NCBI GenBank assembly: GCA_049315825.1
Contig: JBMOJK010000006.1
Span: 1 to 63,507 of the forward strand
From: JBMOJK01 sp049315825
GTDB lineage: Bacteria > Patescibacteriota > Gracilibacteria > BD1-5 > UBA2023
DNA: 63,507 nt
Direction: 5' to 3'
Shown: in pieces, positions 34,335 through 43,840 of the stretch
Layout: each line of letters begins with the position of its first letter
How positions within the stretch are numbered: position 1 is the stretch's first letter
The notes under the pieces: model-generated
What the model saw: the letters and a program-made list of their open reading frames with translations, nothing else
Told to the model about the DNA's origin: nothing
Database searches by the model: none
Made by a program: the position numbers and the translations under genes

Positions 34335-34356
34335 GGCGTTTTTGTTTAACGTATAT

Positions 34357-34599
34357 CTATTCGTCCGTCTCTTCCCAGTACATATCGCTCACGAGTTCAT
34401 CTAGGGACAGGTTGAGAACTCGGGCTATCTTCGTGATATTTTTCAGTTGCGGATTCTCGCTTTCAGCCCGTTCGATTTTCATGTAGGTGACATTCGGAAC
34501 TTTCGCGAGCTTGCAAACCTCATCGACTGAAAGGTTCAGCTCGTCCCTTCTTTTCCTTAGTCGTTCGCTCAGTGGTACGGATTTCTTTTTTCTCGGCAT
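34357..34599 (-). CDS. XRE-family transcriptional regulator
   Basis: 80 residues from ATG 34599 to TAG 34357-34359. A single Cro/CI-type helix-turn-helix: LSERLRKRRDELNLSVDEVCKLAKVP, broken here as helices 1-2, then VTYMKIERAESENPQLKNI and IARVLNLSLDELV. It is the first gene of the leftward run, so it probably controls the recombinase and the downstream genes, as regulators of mobile elements and defence islands commonly do. No sensor domain. Confidence 0.85.
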   Translation of the reverse strand: MPRKKKSVPLSERLRKRRDELNLSVDEVCKLAKVPNVTYMKIERAESENPQLKNITKIARVLNLSLDELVSDMYWEETDE

Positions 34600-34706
34600 A
34601 GTTGTTATACAGTGGTATATAACCTATTATATATAAATATAAAAGAAATCAAGCGCTGTAGAGAAAACTATTTTTATAAAAATATTGATTTACCGATAAA
34701 TGTGCA

Positions 34707-34892
34707 TATACTTGGTCATGCCAAAAAACTTATACATATTCTTGTATTATCGAAACGATGATAGATGGGAGGAAATTAGTACCCTCTCCTACGCACATTA
34801 TTGCTTCGATAATATGTAATAGGTTTTTTGGCGATATAATCAGGGCTAATTTCCTCCTTTTTATATTGCCAAAAAAGCCTTCAACCAAGTAT
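34707..34892. repeat. Nested inverted repeats in a 340-bp intergenic region
   Basis: Between the divergent genes at 34599 and 34937, five inverted pairs are visible: ATACTTGGT (34708-34716) / ACCAAGTAT (34884-34892); GCCAAAAAAC (34720-34729) / GTTTTTTGGC (34823-34832); ATTATCGAA (34746-34754) / TTCGATAAT (34805-34813); GGAGGAAATTAG (34768-34779) / CTAATTTCCTCC (34846-34857). The arm 34820-34839 also pairs with 34861-34879. The outer, second and third pairs nest around one centre, giving a long possible cruciform. No coding frame lies inside. Confidence 0.7.
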
Positions 34893-34936
34893 CTGTTCTT
34901 TGGTAATAAATTTACTTTTATTACCATTTTTTATTT

Positions 34937-36778
34937 ATGAAAACCATTGCACAAGCACTATGCGCGACCATTGGAACTTTAATATTTACTTCAAACGCCT
35001 TAGCGTACACCCTTACCGATCTCGACAAGAGCCTCGCCGATAAGCTCTCTGCGACTATCTCGAAAGAGATACAAGCCAAGGGTGAGAGCTACCGTCAGAA
35101 AGTCGTTTCGAACCTCGAAAAGAGCGTGACAAATTCGGACGAACGGAATTCTGCCATGGCATCCCGAATACTCCGACAACTCGGGGAGTCCAGCACCGTA
35201 GTACCCCCTTCAACTGTACCGGTATCAAGAGCCGTTCCTGCCGGATCGTACAAGAGCATCGGAGATATTGTGTACTCGAAAGATGGGAAGAGTTTGGCGT
35301 ACGGAGCATGGGGCGGGAAGAACTGGATAGTCGTGAAGGATGGCTTTGAGATCGCCAAATACTCCGCAGTTTCGGCGCTCACCTACCTGCCGGACAATAC
35401 GCTCGTATTCGGTGGGATGAAGCGCTCATATATCGGGAAGGCCACATACGATCAATGGTTTATTTCTCGCAATGGAGTGGAAGATGCCAAGCGGTACGAT
35501 GTCCTCGGATACTACCCGAACACTAACGATTGACTCATATTCGGATCTATACAGAGTAGTGAAGTACCGCTCAAGTTCGCTTATTCACCGGACGGTAAAC
35601 ACCTTGCGTTCGTAACACAGAAGTACGGGTCGTATCCGGGATATTACGGGAAAGCCACGGTCATAGAGGACGGAGCTGAGTGCGGGTGGTACGACAAGGT
35701 TTTCGGTCTGCAGTGTTCGCCGTCCGGGAGCGGTTGCGCATTCATCGGACAGCAGTACAAGACATATTCCGAAAGTACGGACAAGAACCGCCTCACGGGA
35801 CCGAGAGTGAAAATGGGTCTGGTAAGTCCCGACCGAAAGAACTACACCGGATTCATAGATAAATCCGTGTTGGTCGTAGATGGTAAGGAGCACCCCGGAT
35901 ACGACTACGTGGACGGATTAAGATATTCCCCGGAATGAAGCCTTATTTTCCGTGCTTGGAACGGGAAGAGTTGGGTGATCGTGAAGGATGGAAAGGAAAG
36001 CGCGCCATACGACTATATTTCCAGCTTTGAAGCCCTTTCCGGAGGACGTACGGTATTTCTTGCACGCAAGAACGGAGCAACGATGATCGTCGATAATGGA
36101 AAGGAGTACCCGTACGGATTCCCGAGCTGGAACATAACCGTATCTCCGGACAAGAAGGGCTACGCGGTAGCAGTAAAGAGGATCGGTTCGGAAACATCGA
36201 CTGTCTTCGCGGACGGGAAAGAACTCACAGGGGACTATTCGTTCACCGATTCGCCAAGCTACACTCCGGACGGACGCATTGTGTACTTTGCGAACTCCAA
36301 AAACAAGACCTATCTCATGATCGACGGTAAGGTGGTTTCCAAGGGCTATGCGCTCGCAAATCCTTCGTCTCTGACGTTCTCGTCGGACGGAAAGCATTTC
36401 GCTTTCTCTCCGAAGAACTCCCAATGAGGGAAGACTATATTGGTAGCTGATGGAAAAGAAAATTCGAAGTACGACTACACGCAGAATTTCTCATGGTCTC
36501 CGGACGGGAAACGCTTCTCGTTCGTCGCGCAGAAAGGAGGGAAAGAATACGTGGTGATCGACGGGAAAGAGTCGAAGGCGTATCCTATCGGAAGTTCCGA
36601 TACCATGAAATATTCTCAAGACGGAAAAAGCTCGGCGTACTTCCGGTTCGTCGGGGGTATCGGAACCGTCGTAAAGGACGGGAAAGAAATGGTAGGAACT
36701 CACTCCTACCTCTATCTCCCGGACGGAAGTTTCGTATACGTAAGCAATGAATGAGGAAAGGCCAGGGTGGTGAAGTAA
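34937..36778 (+). CDS. Secreted beta-propeller protein (WD40-like/TolB-type repeats)
   Basis: 613 residues from ATG 34937 to TAA 36776-36778, with UGA glycines at 35531, 35936, 36425 and 36752. A clear signal peptide ends SNALA. After a helical stretch, about ten repeats follow with the pattern SPDGK..aF......G...VVxDGKE...YDY, typical of TolB-like six- to eight-bladed propellers exposed to the periplasm or cell surface. The DNA is notably richer in GC and CGG/CCG triplets than the genes at 25-32 kb. It is alone between the inverted-repeat region and a terminator. The role may be protein binding; the ligand is unknown. Confidence 0.75.
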
Positions 36779-36794
36779 TAGGAGACGCTTCGGA

Positions 36795-36833
36795 GACATG
36801 AAAAAACGCGGTATGACCGCGTTTTTTCATGTC
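36795..36833. terminator. Bidirectional terminator
   Basis: GACATGAAAAAACGCGGT pairs perfectly with ACCGCGTTTTTTCATGTC around ATG, between convergent genes ending at 36778 and 36838. Confidence 0.9.
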
Positions 36834-36837
36834 TTGC

Positions 36838-37239
36838 CTATATTGCATTCCGTGCGAGATAGTCTCGATACTTTTCGGCGACCTCGTGCTCTTTTGCGAG
36901 TTCCCTTTCGATACTCCGAAATTTCTTTTGCAGGTAGTCGAACATTTCTTTGATCGGGACGAGCACGAGCTCTACCCCCTCTCAATTCGTCTCGTCCAGT
37001 TCCTCATCGTCATGCAGTCCGTCGCGGTATACGTATTTTGCAATATTCATGAGCTTATTGCGCCTCGCATACTGGCATATCGTTTTACGGTCGAGCCCGA
37101 GGATTTCCGCCATGTGTTGGATTTCGATATACACTCAATCAATGTCGGAGTTCAGGTGTTGCCAATCTTCGAGCCTTTCTTTGTCCGTCGGGTTGTAAAT
37201 TATTACCCGGCTCGTGTCTATTATTTTCTTGGTTTTCAT
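36838..37239 (-). CDS. Small DNA-binding-like protein with helix-turn-helix and coiled coil
   Basis: 133 residues from ATG 37239 to TAG 36838-36840, with UGA glycines after DSDID and before EGVEL. A probable helix-turn-helix (IEIQHMAEILGLDRKTICQY, then ARRNKL) occupies residues 38-65, and a charged C-terminal coiled coil follows (FRSIERELAKEHEVAEKY). It could be a mobile-element regulator. Family not recognised. Confidence 0.6.
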
Positions 37240-37399
37240 AAGGGAGTTTTCTAAAGGAGTAGGAAAATTTTCTCCGCGCCCTCCCGGCATTCCGGACGGA
37301 TAGCCATCCGGAACAGCCGGAGAGGCGTGGAGTATGAGTTATGATGGCGTATGTCATGGTAGCTGTTGCCATATATAGGTTATGAGGGAATAGAACGGT

Positions 37400-37702
37400 T
37401 TATATCGGTTCGCCGTTGTATATGACGGACAGCGAGGATTTTCCCGAGTAGATGTATCCGATCCCTATCTTGTAGTCGAACACTCCAAGGGATTTCAGGA
37501 GTCTCGCAACTTCTCTCGCGGTTTCCCGTGAAACGAAGAACTTGGAAGGTGTCTCATCCGGAATAAGCATCTTTCCGGAGTCTTCCGCGTCCATGACATA
37601 AGAAAATACATCTTGGTCTGCCATGAGCTTGATAAGCTCTTCGCGGTTTCATCCACTAGTACCGGCGGTAATGGTGGATATCTTCTCAAAAAAGTTTCTC
37701 AT
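37400..37702 (-). CDS. Small protein, unknown
   Basis: 100 residues from ATG 37702 to TAA 37400-37402, one UGA glycine near residue 17. It has a helical N-terminus (REELIKLMADQDVFSYVMD) and an alpha/beta C-terminus (SRETAREVARLLKSLG, YIYSGKSSLSVIYNGE). No signal peptide. The gap to the next leftward gene (37251-37399) holds a small CCGGA...TCCGG hairpin and no gene. Confidence 0.55.
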
Positions 37703-38223
37703 ACTTTAAAAAAAGTAAATGAATAAAAAGTTTCGGTTCGGGTTGTGAATCCTCCCCTTGCCGTAGAGTGGTTTTCCCTCTAGGCATTCAAAAAGTATAC
37801 TCAAATAAAGGATAATTTCAATCACTATTTCTCATCCGTCAACTATGAAGTTGAATAGGACAACGAGTGGCGTATCAAAAATGAAGCCGAAAAGAGACCC
37901 TGTACCCCGGCAACTACCGTGCACGCTTCATTGCAGGGATTAAAATCGCTTCCATAAAGGATTTCAAAGACTTCAAGGCTATTTCCGAAGATGCCCGAAA
38001 TCCCCGTATACGGCCGTTTTCGAGGGGGTATTTTCCGTCCCGCCGGACCCGCCGGGGTGTCTAGGGGGATAAAAATGAAGTCGGAAAACTGGGGCGTTTC
38101 GGGGCATTTTTTAAACGTATTGAAGCAGGGTTATTTTTCGAGACTTTTCTTTCCGTTTCCTTGCAAATTTCCGCGATATATGGTGTAATACCCAGGTTCT
38201 TACAAACAAAAACAAAAAAACGT
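37703..38223. other. 520-bp intergenic region, no gene seen
   Basis: Divergent spacing between the 100-residue gene and the 965-residue gene. Some stretches look weakly coding (around 37990-38180) but no frame has a credible start and protein pattern. It probably holds promoters for both flanking genes. Confidence 0.4.
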
Positions 38224-41121
38224 ATGTCCGAGAAGCCTCAAAATTTCGAGGCCAAACTTGCCCAGGCTCGTATCGAGGACTCTCGTAATAAGCTTGAGAA
38301 GAAAGAAACGCCCCGCCCGCCAGAAGTAAGAGAAGATCTCCATAAAAAGGAGATCTTTTCGAGCGTCCTTCCGGATATGAAGGCGACCGCCAAACAGGAT
38401 ATTGAGCAATTCCAAAAGCTTGTCGCGGAACTCAAGGAACGCGAGCTCTCCTTCTCGAACTTCGTCTCCCCGGAAAACATGCTCGGGCTTTCAACGCTCG
38501 TGCGTGGCGACGGGAACACCTTCTCTTCCGACCGTCTCGAAACCGTCGAGAACGTCTACGAGACGGCGAATCTTCGATATCTCGGACTCGTCCGGTTCGA
38601 AGGGCTCATTGCATCCGGCGCGAGGCTCGAAGCAATCAAGAAGGATGCTTTGGTCGTGAAATTCCTCGCCTCTCCCGAAGGGAGACTCATGGAAGGCATT
38701 CTCTTCGGAAAATGAACTCCCGAAGACCTGCAAGCCCAATACTCGCTCGACAAGGCCCGAGAGCTCAAGTTCGGGATCATCCGAGGGGACGAGCTCGCGC
38801 AAGATTGGTACGACCGACTCAAGGGCACGAAATTCGAAGCCGTTGCCGAGAAGGAAAAGATGAACCTTGGAGACCGTTCTCTCCGAAAGGGTCGCGAGTT
38901 CGCCAACTCCATGCTCGGTCTCGATTCCCTCGCGGCTCTCGTTGCCGGAGTCGGGTTCGGTCGCGTGGCAGGCATGCTCGTCGCACGATCCGACAAGCTC
39001 CGAAATATCTCTATGGCTACCGTGACCGCGATGAACGAGTCCAAGGTGGCACGCATGGCGGTTCCGGGGGTCAATGCGCTCCGTTCGACCGGAGGTGAGA
39101 CAGGAATAAAAGCCCTCGCGAAAGGGGGTGCGAACTTTCTCGCCGAGATCGCAAAGGGTTTCGCGTATACCGAGATCGCCCGAAAGGTCGGAGGGGAGAA
39201 GATGGCGCACGCCATATCCTACCCGCTCATGTTCATCCCCGGAGCGAAAGGGCAGTTCGAAGCGAGCCTCAGGGTCAGTCTCGCGAATAATCCGGCAAAC
39301 TTTGCCCTGTTCGCTGAATGGATCAAGGCGAAATACGGATCATCGGACAGGCTCGAACAGGCTATAGTCGCAGGAATGGCCGAACAGATGAGACGACAGG
39401 GAGGGGCGGTAGGTAACGCCGAAGCGGAGGTCATGAAAAGCGAGGCGAAAGAAGCGGTAGCGATACTCTATGCGACCCATGCGGGAGAACCGAAGGGAAT
39501 GGCAACCGCGGTCGGCACGAATATCCAAGTCCCGAAAACGTCCCAAGCATGAATCGCGGAAGGCGTATGATCCTCGGAAGCCCAGAATTTCCCGAACATA
39601 CAGAAACCGAAGTCCGAAACCTTACCAGTAACCCCGAACGCACAGGCCAAACAACAAACGCAACCAGTCCAAACCACCGAAACGAAAACACAAAACGAAG
39701 CTCCCAAACCCACTGCCGAAAAAGCTCCGAACGCTGTTCCCGAAAAGCTCGAAATACGAACCGAGAAGGAGTTCGAAGCGTTCGTCCGAACGGTATTCGA
39801 GGAACACGGGGCACTCAGTCTCAAGAACCAGAACCAAGTCGTCCAAAGCCTTCTCTACAAGTGGAAGGAATACTCCCGCCTCGCGGTGAAGAACTGACCG
39901 AAGGGGAAGCAAAACGCTTTCGAGGCCGGATCTATCCTCGACGCGGACGCGGTTGCTCCAATAGACGCGAGGGAGCTCAAGAAAGCCCTCGTCTCCTACG
40001 TTGACGGGATGCGTACGGTATCCGAGCTCATGGAAGGGATCGACGACTGGGCGCTCATGTCCTCGAATTCGCTTTTCCTCGCGAAAAAGGAGTACCGCTA
40101 CGTCCCGGACGACTTCGATATATCCATAGACCGGAAGGATCTCGCGAAGGCTTGGCAACAGCTCCAAAGACTCCTAGCCTCGGGAAAGGTCGAGAACATC
40201 CACAAGAAAGCCATAGTGGGGCATGAGAAGCTTTATCCAAACGGGGGCGACGTTCCCGACGCGGACATTCCGGGTCTCATCGAATCCGGGAACTTCAAGA
40301 TCGTCTTCGATCTCAAGACCAAGACTGGAAAACCCATCGAGACCGAGTTTTTCGTTGAGGACAAGGGACGGGGCTTCACACAGATCGGGCACATGGATCG
40401 AACCATCGAGTCCGTGAGCATCAAAGGGAAGGAGATCAAGTACCTCTCCGAGAAAGACGCGGTGGAAGGGTATCTCGTGAATCTCGCGGACGAATGACCG
40501 AAAAACAGCGTCGAGAGCTTCGTGAAAGCCCTTGAAGCCCACATGGAGAAGAAAGCCCAGTGAAAGGTTTGAGAAAACGAACTATTCAAGCCCCCGAAGG
40601 CAAAAGACGGAACCCGCAATCTCAACGTGCTCTTCTATCTCGAAGATCCGCGGGTGCGAAGTCCCGAGCAGATATTCCCGACGCTCATGGCAGTTGCCGG
40701 AAACTTCCGGAAGCAGTGAGGCGAGAAGCTCTCCCCTGCACTCGAATCCGTATTGAAACCGGAAAACCTCGAGGCGGTGAAGAAAGACTTGTGAGCGGTA
40801 ATCCGTGATTTCCGGAAACTTCCGGAAGAAAGAAGCCTTCAAAAACTCCCAGATTTCGAAGCCTTCCGCGACAAGCTCATACTTTGAAAACAGGAGATTG
40901 CCGAGATTTACTACAAAGCGAGCAAAAATCAGTTGACAAAAGGTGAAAGAGTGGCTTTTAAAGAAAAATTGAGTATGATGAGCGACGATTTGGGAGATCG
41001 AATGAAGTTGCTCGGAAAAGATAACTTATCCTTTGCTTATTACTATGAACTCCACAAATTCCAGTTCGGATTCATCGATCCAACCATGAAAAAATTGAAA
41101 CCAACAACTAATACAAAATAA
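38224..41121 (+). CDS. 965-residue island protein, unknown
   Basis: One frame from ATG 38224 (start MSEKPQNFEAKLAQAR) to TAA 41119-41121 when about ten TGA codons are read as glycine. It is charged and mostly helical, with coiled-coil stretches at both ends. An alanine/glycine-rich hydrophobic segment near residues 235-260 (LAALVAGVGFGRVAGMLVA) could enter a membrane, and a Gln/Pro/Thr linker is near residues 455-505. No signal peptide and no recognised family. The next gene follows after 22 bases. Composition is GC-rich like 32.3-37 kb; the last 200 bases turn AT-rich, suggesting a composite end. A structural or transfer role in a mobile element is only a guess. Confidence 0.65.
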
Positions 41122-41143
41122 TATCACTAACCAAAACCTATCT

Positions 41144-41629
41144 ATGTGAATAGAAGGCAACAGCTTCCGCATAGGAGCAACCCCAGATGATCACGCTTGG
41201 GCTGAAATGACCAAAGAGACCCAAGACGAGCTCGACTCAAAGAATTTTGAAGGCATGATCTACGCTCAGTACGAGCCGAAGATTGCTGATATTATTGAGC
41301 AGGAAATAGGATTTCGGCCAGACTTACGTGCGCGATCTTTACAGAGATTCGAAGGGTTTAAACGACGCCAAAAAATGGCGATGGCACTTTCCGTGAGCGG
41401 AAAAGAGAAGGATGAAAAAGGACGTACTGTCGCCGATCACCTTGAGGTAATGCGCATGGAAGCTGGCGATTTGGTTACCCAGTATACGGGTGATGCTTGG
41501 GACAAGTGGACTGAATCACTTGCAAAGCAGAACAATATGCCTATGGAAAAAATAGGACGCTTGACTGCGCCATTCCTTATTCGAATTCGTGACCGTCTCG
41601 CTTCCGAAATCCCAGTCCTTGATGAATAG
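41144..41629 (+). CDS. Helical cytoplasmic protein, unknown
   Basis: 161 residues from ATG 41144 to TAG 41627-41629. The second codon is UGA (Gly): MGIEGNSFRIG. The rest is helical and charged (YEPKIADIIEQEIGFRPD, RRQKMAMALSV). It follows the 965-residue gene by 22 bases and ends before a terminator, so the two form one unit. No family recognised. Confidence 0.6.
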
Positions 41630-41690
41630 CTCACTATGCAAAACTGTCCGCAATCCTGCTAATACGCTGGGGTAATTTCAAAAGGAAACT

Positions 41691-41728
41691 TCAAGACTTC
41701 TCGGACATGCTTCGAGAAGTCTTTCAAT
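41691..41728 (+). terminator. Hairpin terminator
   Basis: GACTTCTCG (41695-41703) pairs with CGAGAAGTC (41713-41721) around a 9-base loop, followed by TTTC. Confidence 0.65.
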
Positions 41729-41772
41729 CCAAATTTTCACGAGCAATGATAGCTATCATTTAAAATTTTCCT

Positions 41773-42786
41773 ATGTTCACGAGACCTAAACGCGAATTAA
41801 CTGAGAGGATCGTTGAAATAGCAATCGAGGATATAACTTCAAATATAAAGAAGTTTCATAATGCGAACATAGATGTAACTTATGAGGTAGCGAATGAGCT
41901 ATGATTCAATGCTCAAAGCACGATTCGCAAGGATGGAAGTTATCATATTAAAATTAACTCTCAGGTATTCGACTCCATCTTTCGCATATACAATGTCCTC
42001 CTGTACAAGAAAAACACTTTCTATTCATTGCTTACTTTGGGTGAAAGTTACGATGAATTAAAGGCGCAGTGATACCTTGATCTAATGTTCCAAATGTCTT
42101 GCAGGCTCGTCTTAAATCACGAGCTGTGACACATAGTCAATGGCCACCTAAGATATAAAAGCAAAGTCCTGATGAAGCCCGAATGTTCGATGTTTATGAA
42201 TGAGGAAGAGGGGGGATGATTGGAACACTTAGAAAATCAGGTTATGGAAGTTGATGCTGACCTCTTTGCTGCTTACTATATTCTTGCCACACTTATTTTC
42301 GATGAAAATATCGAAAGCATTAATCGCTCTGTGCCAGGGCTGATTAAAGACAAAGAACATGCTGTCATGTTGTGACTTATAGCATCAGTGATAGTTTTTA
42401 GTATCCAAGGTATGGGGCGAAAGAGAGAAATATCCAATCTTGAAGAGGAAGATTACCCTCCATTAAGAACCCGATGCTTCTTTTATATCAAGAATCTATT
42501 GGTAGCATACAAGAATCTCGAAAAGAAGGAGTTTTTCTTGAAAATTGATTTTCTGGAGGAGCATATATGGAATGTTGAGGAGCACGTCAACGCCTATTAC
42601 AGAGAATACATGAAACAATCATGATCTTATTGTGACGACTATAGCAACAAACATAGTCTTCACGAGATTGGCCCTAAGTACAAGAGGCATTATGATTTAT
42701 TGGAAGCCTATTGGCATGCGGAAATGATTCATAAACTAGAGAAGGTATCCCACGTAGGCCTATTTTGACCTCGAAAGACTATATAA
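41773..42786 (+). CDS. HELGH zinc metallopeptidase-like protein
   Basis: 337 residues from ATG 41773 to TAA 42784-42786, with eight UGA glycines. The zinc-binding motif is NHELGHIVNGH (H116, E117, H120), where the invariant Gly119 is itself UGA. A third ligand candidate is E159 in MEVDADLFAAY, the ExxAD pattern of ImmA/IrrE-like and M48-like gluzincins. A hydrophobic segment lies around residues 198-215. Such enzymes cleave repressors or membrane proteins; an island-borne ImmA-like protease could regulate excision, but no partner repressor is adjacent. It is the last gene before the tRNA-proximal repeat. Confidence 0.75.
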
Positions 42787-42823
42787 AACAAACCCGTAGG
42801 ACTTAGCCCTACGGGTTTGTTTT
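42787..42823. terminator. Bidirectional terminator at the right island border
   Basis: AAACAAACCCGTAGG pairs with CCTACGGGTTTGTTT around ACTTAGC, immediately after the metallopeptidase stop codon. Confidence 0.85.
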
Positions 42824-42923
42824 AATCTCGTGAATAGAAGAAATCGAAGTATACGTATCTCTCGTAATTTCTTCGTTCTCGTGCGATCCGAGAAAAAATT
42901 TGATTGAAGTTGTCTAATGGTGG
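42822..42923 (+). repeat. Right copy of 102-bp direct repeat, adjoining tRNA-Lys
   Basis: Matches 19465-19566 at 86 of 102 positions by hand. Its last six bases are the complement of the tRNA 3' end (CCA, discriminator A and two acceptor bases). The remainder is the natural downstream flank of the tRNA gene. Confidence 0.6.
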
Positions 42924-42994
42924 ACCGGGAGGGACTCGAACCCTCGACCTAAAGATTAAGAGTCTTCCGCTCTAACCAACTGAGCTACCGATCC
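42918..42994 (-). tRNA. tRNA-Lys (anticodon CTT)
   Basis: 77 bases including an encoded CCA. The acceptor stem GGATCGG pairs with CCGGTCC (one G-T). The D arm is GCTC..GAGC, the anticodon stem GAAGA/TCTTT encloses CTCTTAA with anticodon CTT, and the T arm is AGGGTTCGAGTCCCT. It reads codon AAG. It is the probable integration target of the 23-kb island. Confidence 0.95.
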
Positions 42995-43069
42995 ATAAGG
43001 TGAGTTCGTGAGGCGTTTGCCTCTCGAAGCTCGCGAAATATATCGAAAAAAATCGTGAAATCAAATTTT

Positions 43070-43789
43070 TTATGAGGGAAGTTTTTTGGAATGGATGAGG
43101 GCGAGGATAACTTGGTCGAGTTGGTACTTGGCGATGGCGTTGGTGGAGGCAACGTCGGTGATGGTTTTGGCGAGGAGATTGAAGAATTCGGACGGAAGAC
43201 TTCCGACGCGATCTTGGGCGGATTGTTCGATGGCGAAGAGGAGTTCGAGGGCTTCTTCGCGTTTGAAGCTCTTGGTGGCATAGTAGTCGGCGATAGCGGA
43301 TTTCTCGATCCAGATGAGTCACTTAGCGAGGTCGCGGGTTTCGGAGCGGATTTCGCGGGCGATATCGGCGGTTTCGAGGAATTGGACGCGTGAGGCGATG
43401 GTCTCGAGGAGGGATTCGCGAGATTCGAGGGTGAGGAGGAAGATCGTGCGGGTTGGGACGTCTTCGAAGGTCTTGAGGAGCGCGTTGGCGGCTTCTTTGC
43501 TCATCTCGTCGACGCGGTGGATGATGATAGCCTGGTATGGACCGGAGGACATCATGGTTGCGCGGGAGATGATGGCGCGGATTTCCTCGACTTTGTAGGA
43601 GTCTTCTCGTGGGGCAAAATACGCGATATCTGGATGTGCGATCTCGGGAAGTTCTTCAAAAAAGACCTTGTGCGTGAACAAAACCTGGATGATTTTCTCG
43701 ATCTGTGAAGGACTCACAACGATAGGAGCGACGCTCGAACCTGCGATAAAACGATCAAGAACGGATGAAAGACCTGAAGAGAGTGACAA
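43070..43789 (-). CDS. holB: DNA polymerase III delta'-like clamp-loader subunit
   Basis: 239 residues from ATG 43789 to TAA 43070-43072, with UGA glycine at 43319-43321. The segment YKVEEIRAIISRA, then AIIIHRVDEMSKEAANALLKTFEDVP, is the conserved delta'/DnaX core (sensor region with the LLK.lEePp motif), followed by TIFLLTLESRESLLETIASR, the SRC-like position reading SRV. The protein is shorter than E. coli HolB (334) and lacks a P-loop at its start, as expected for non-catalytic delta'. It acts in loading the sliding clamp. It is divergent from the next gene. Confidence 0.75.
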
Positions 43790-43840
43790 AATGGACTTTA
43801 TTTCGGAGTATTTGTGCCTATTCTATGGCAAACCTTGCCT

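Noticed and set aside
38491..39210. Long minus-strand frames of 219-239 residues
   Set aside because: Shadows of the GC-rich 965-residue gene; no coherent domain, and they contradict the well-supported plus-strand frame.
42822..43020. A protein frame running through the tRNA (reading REKIGLKLSNGGP on the plus strand)
   Set aside because: This is the common spurious translation across a reversed tRNA 3' end; the tRNA-Lys cloverleaf is complete.
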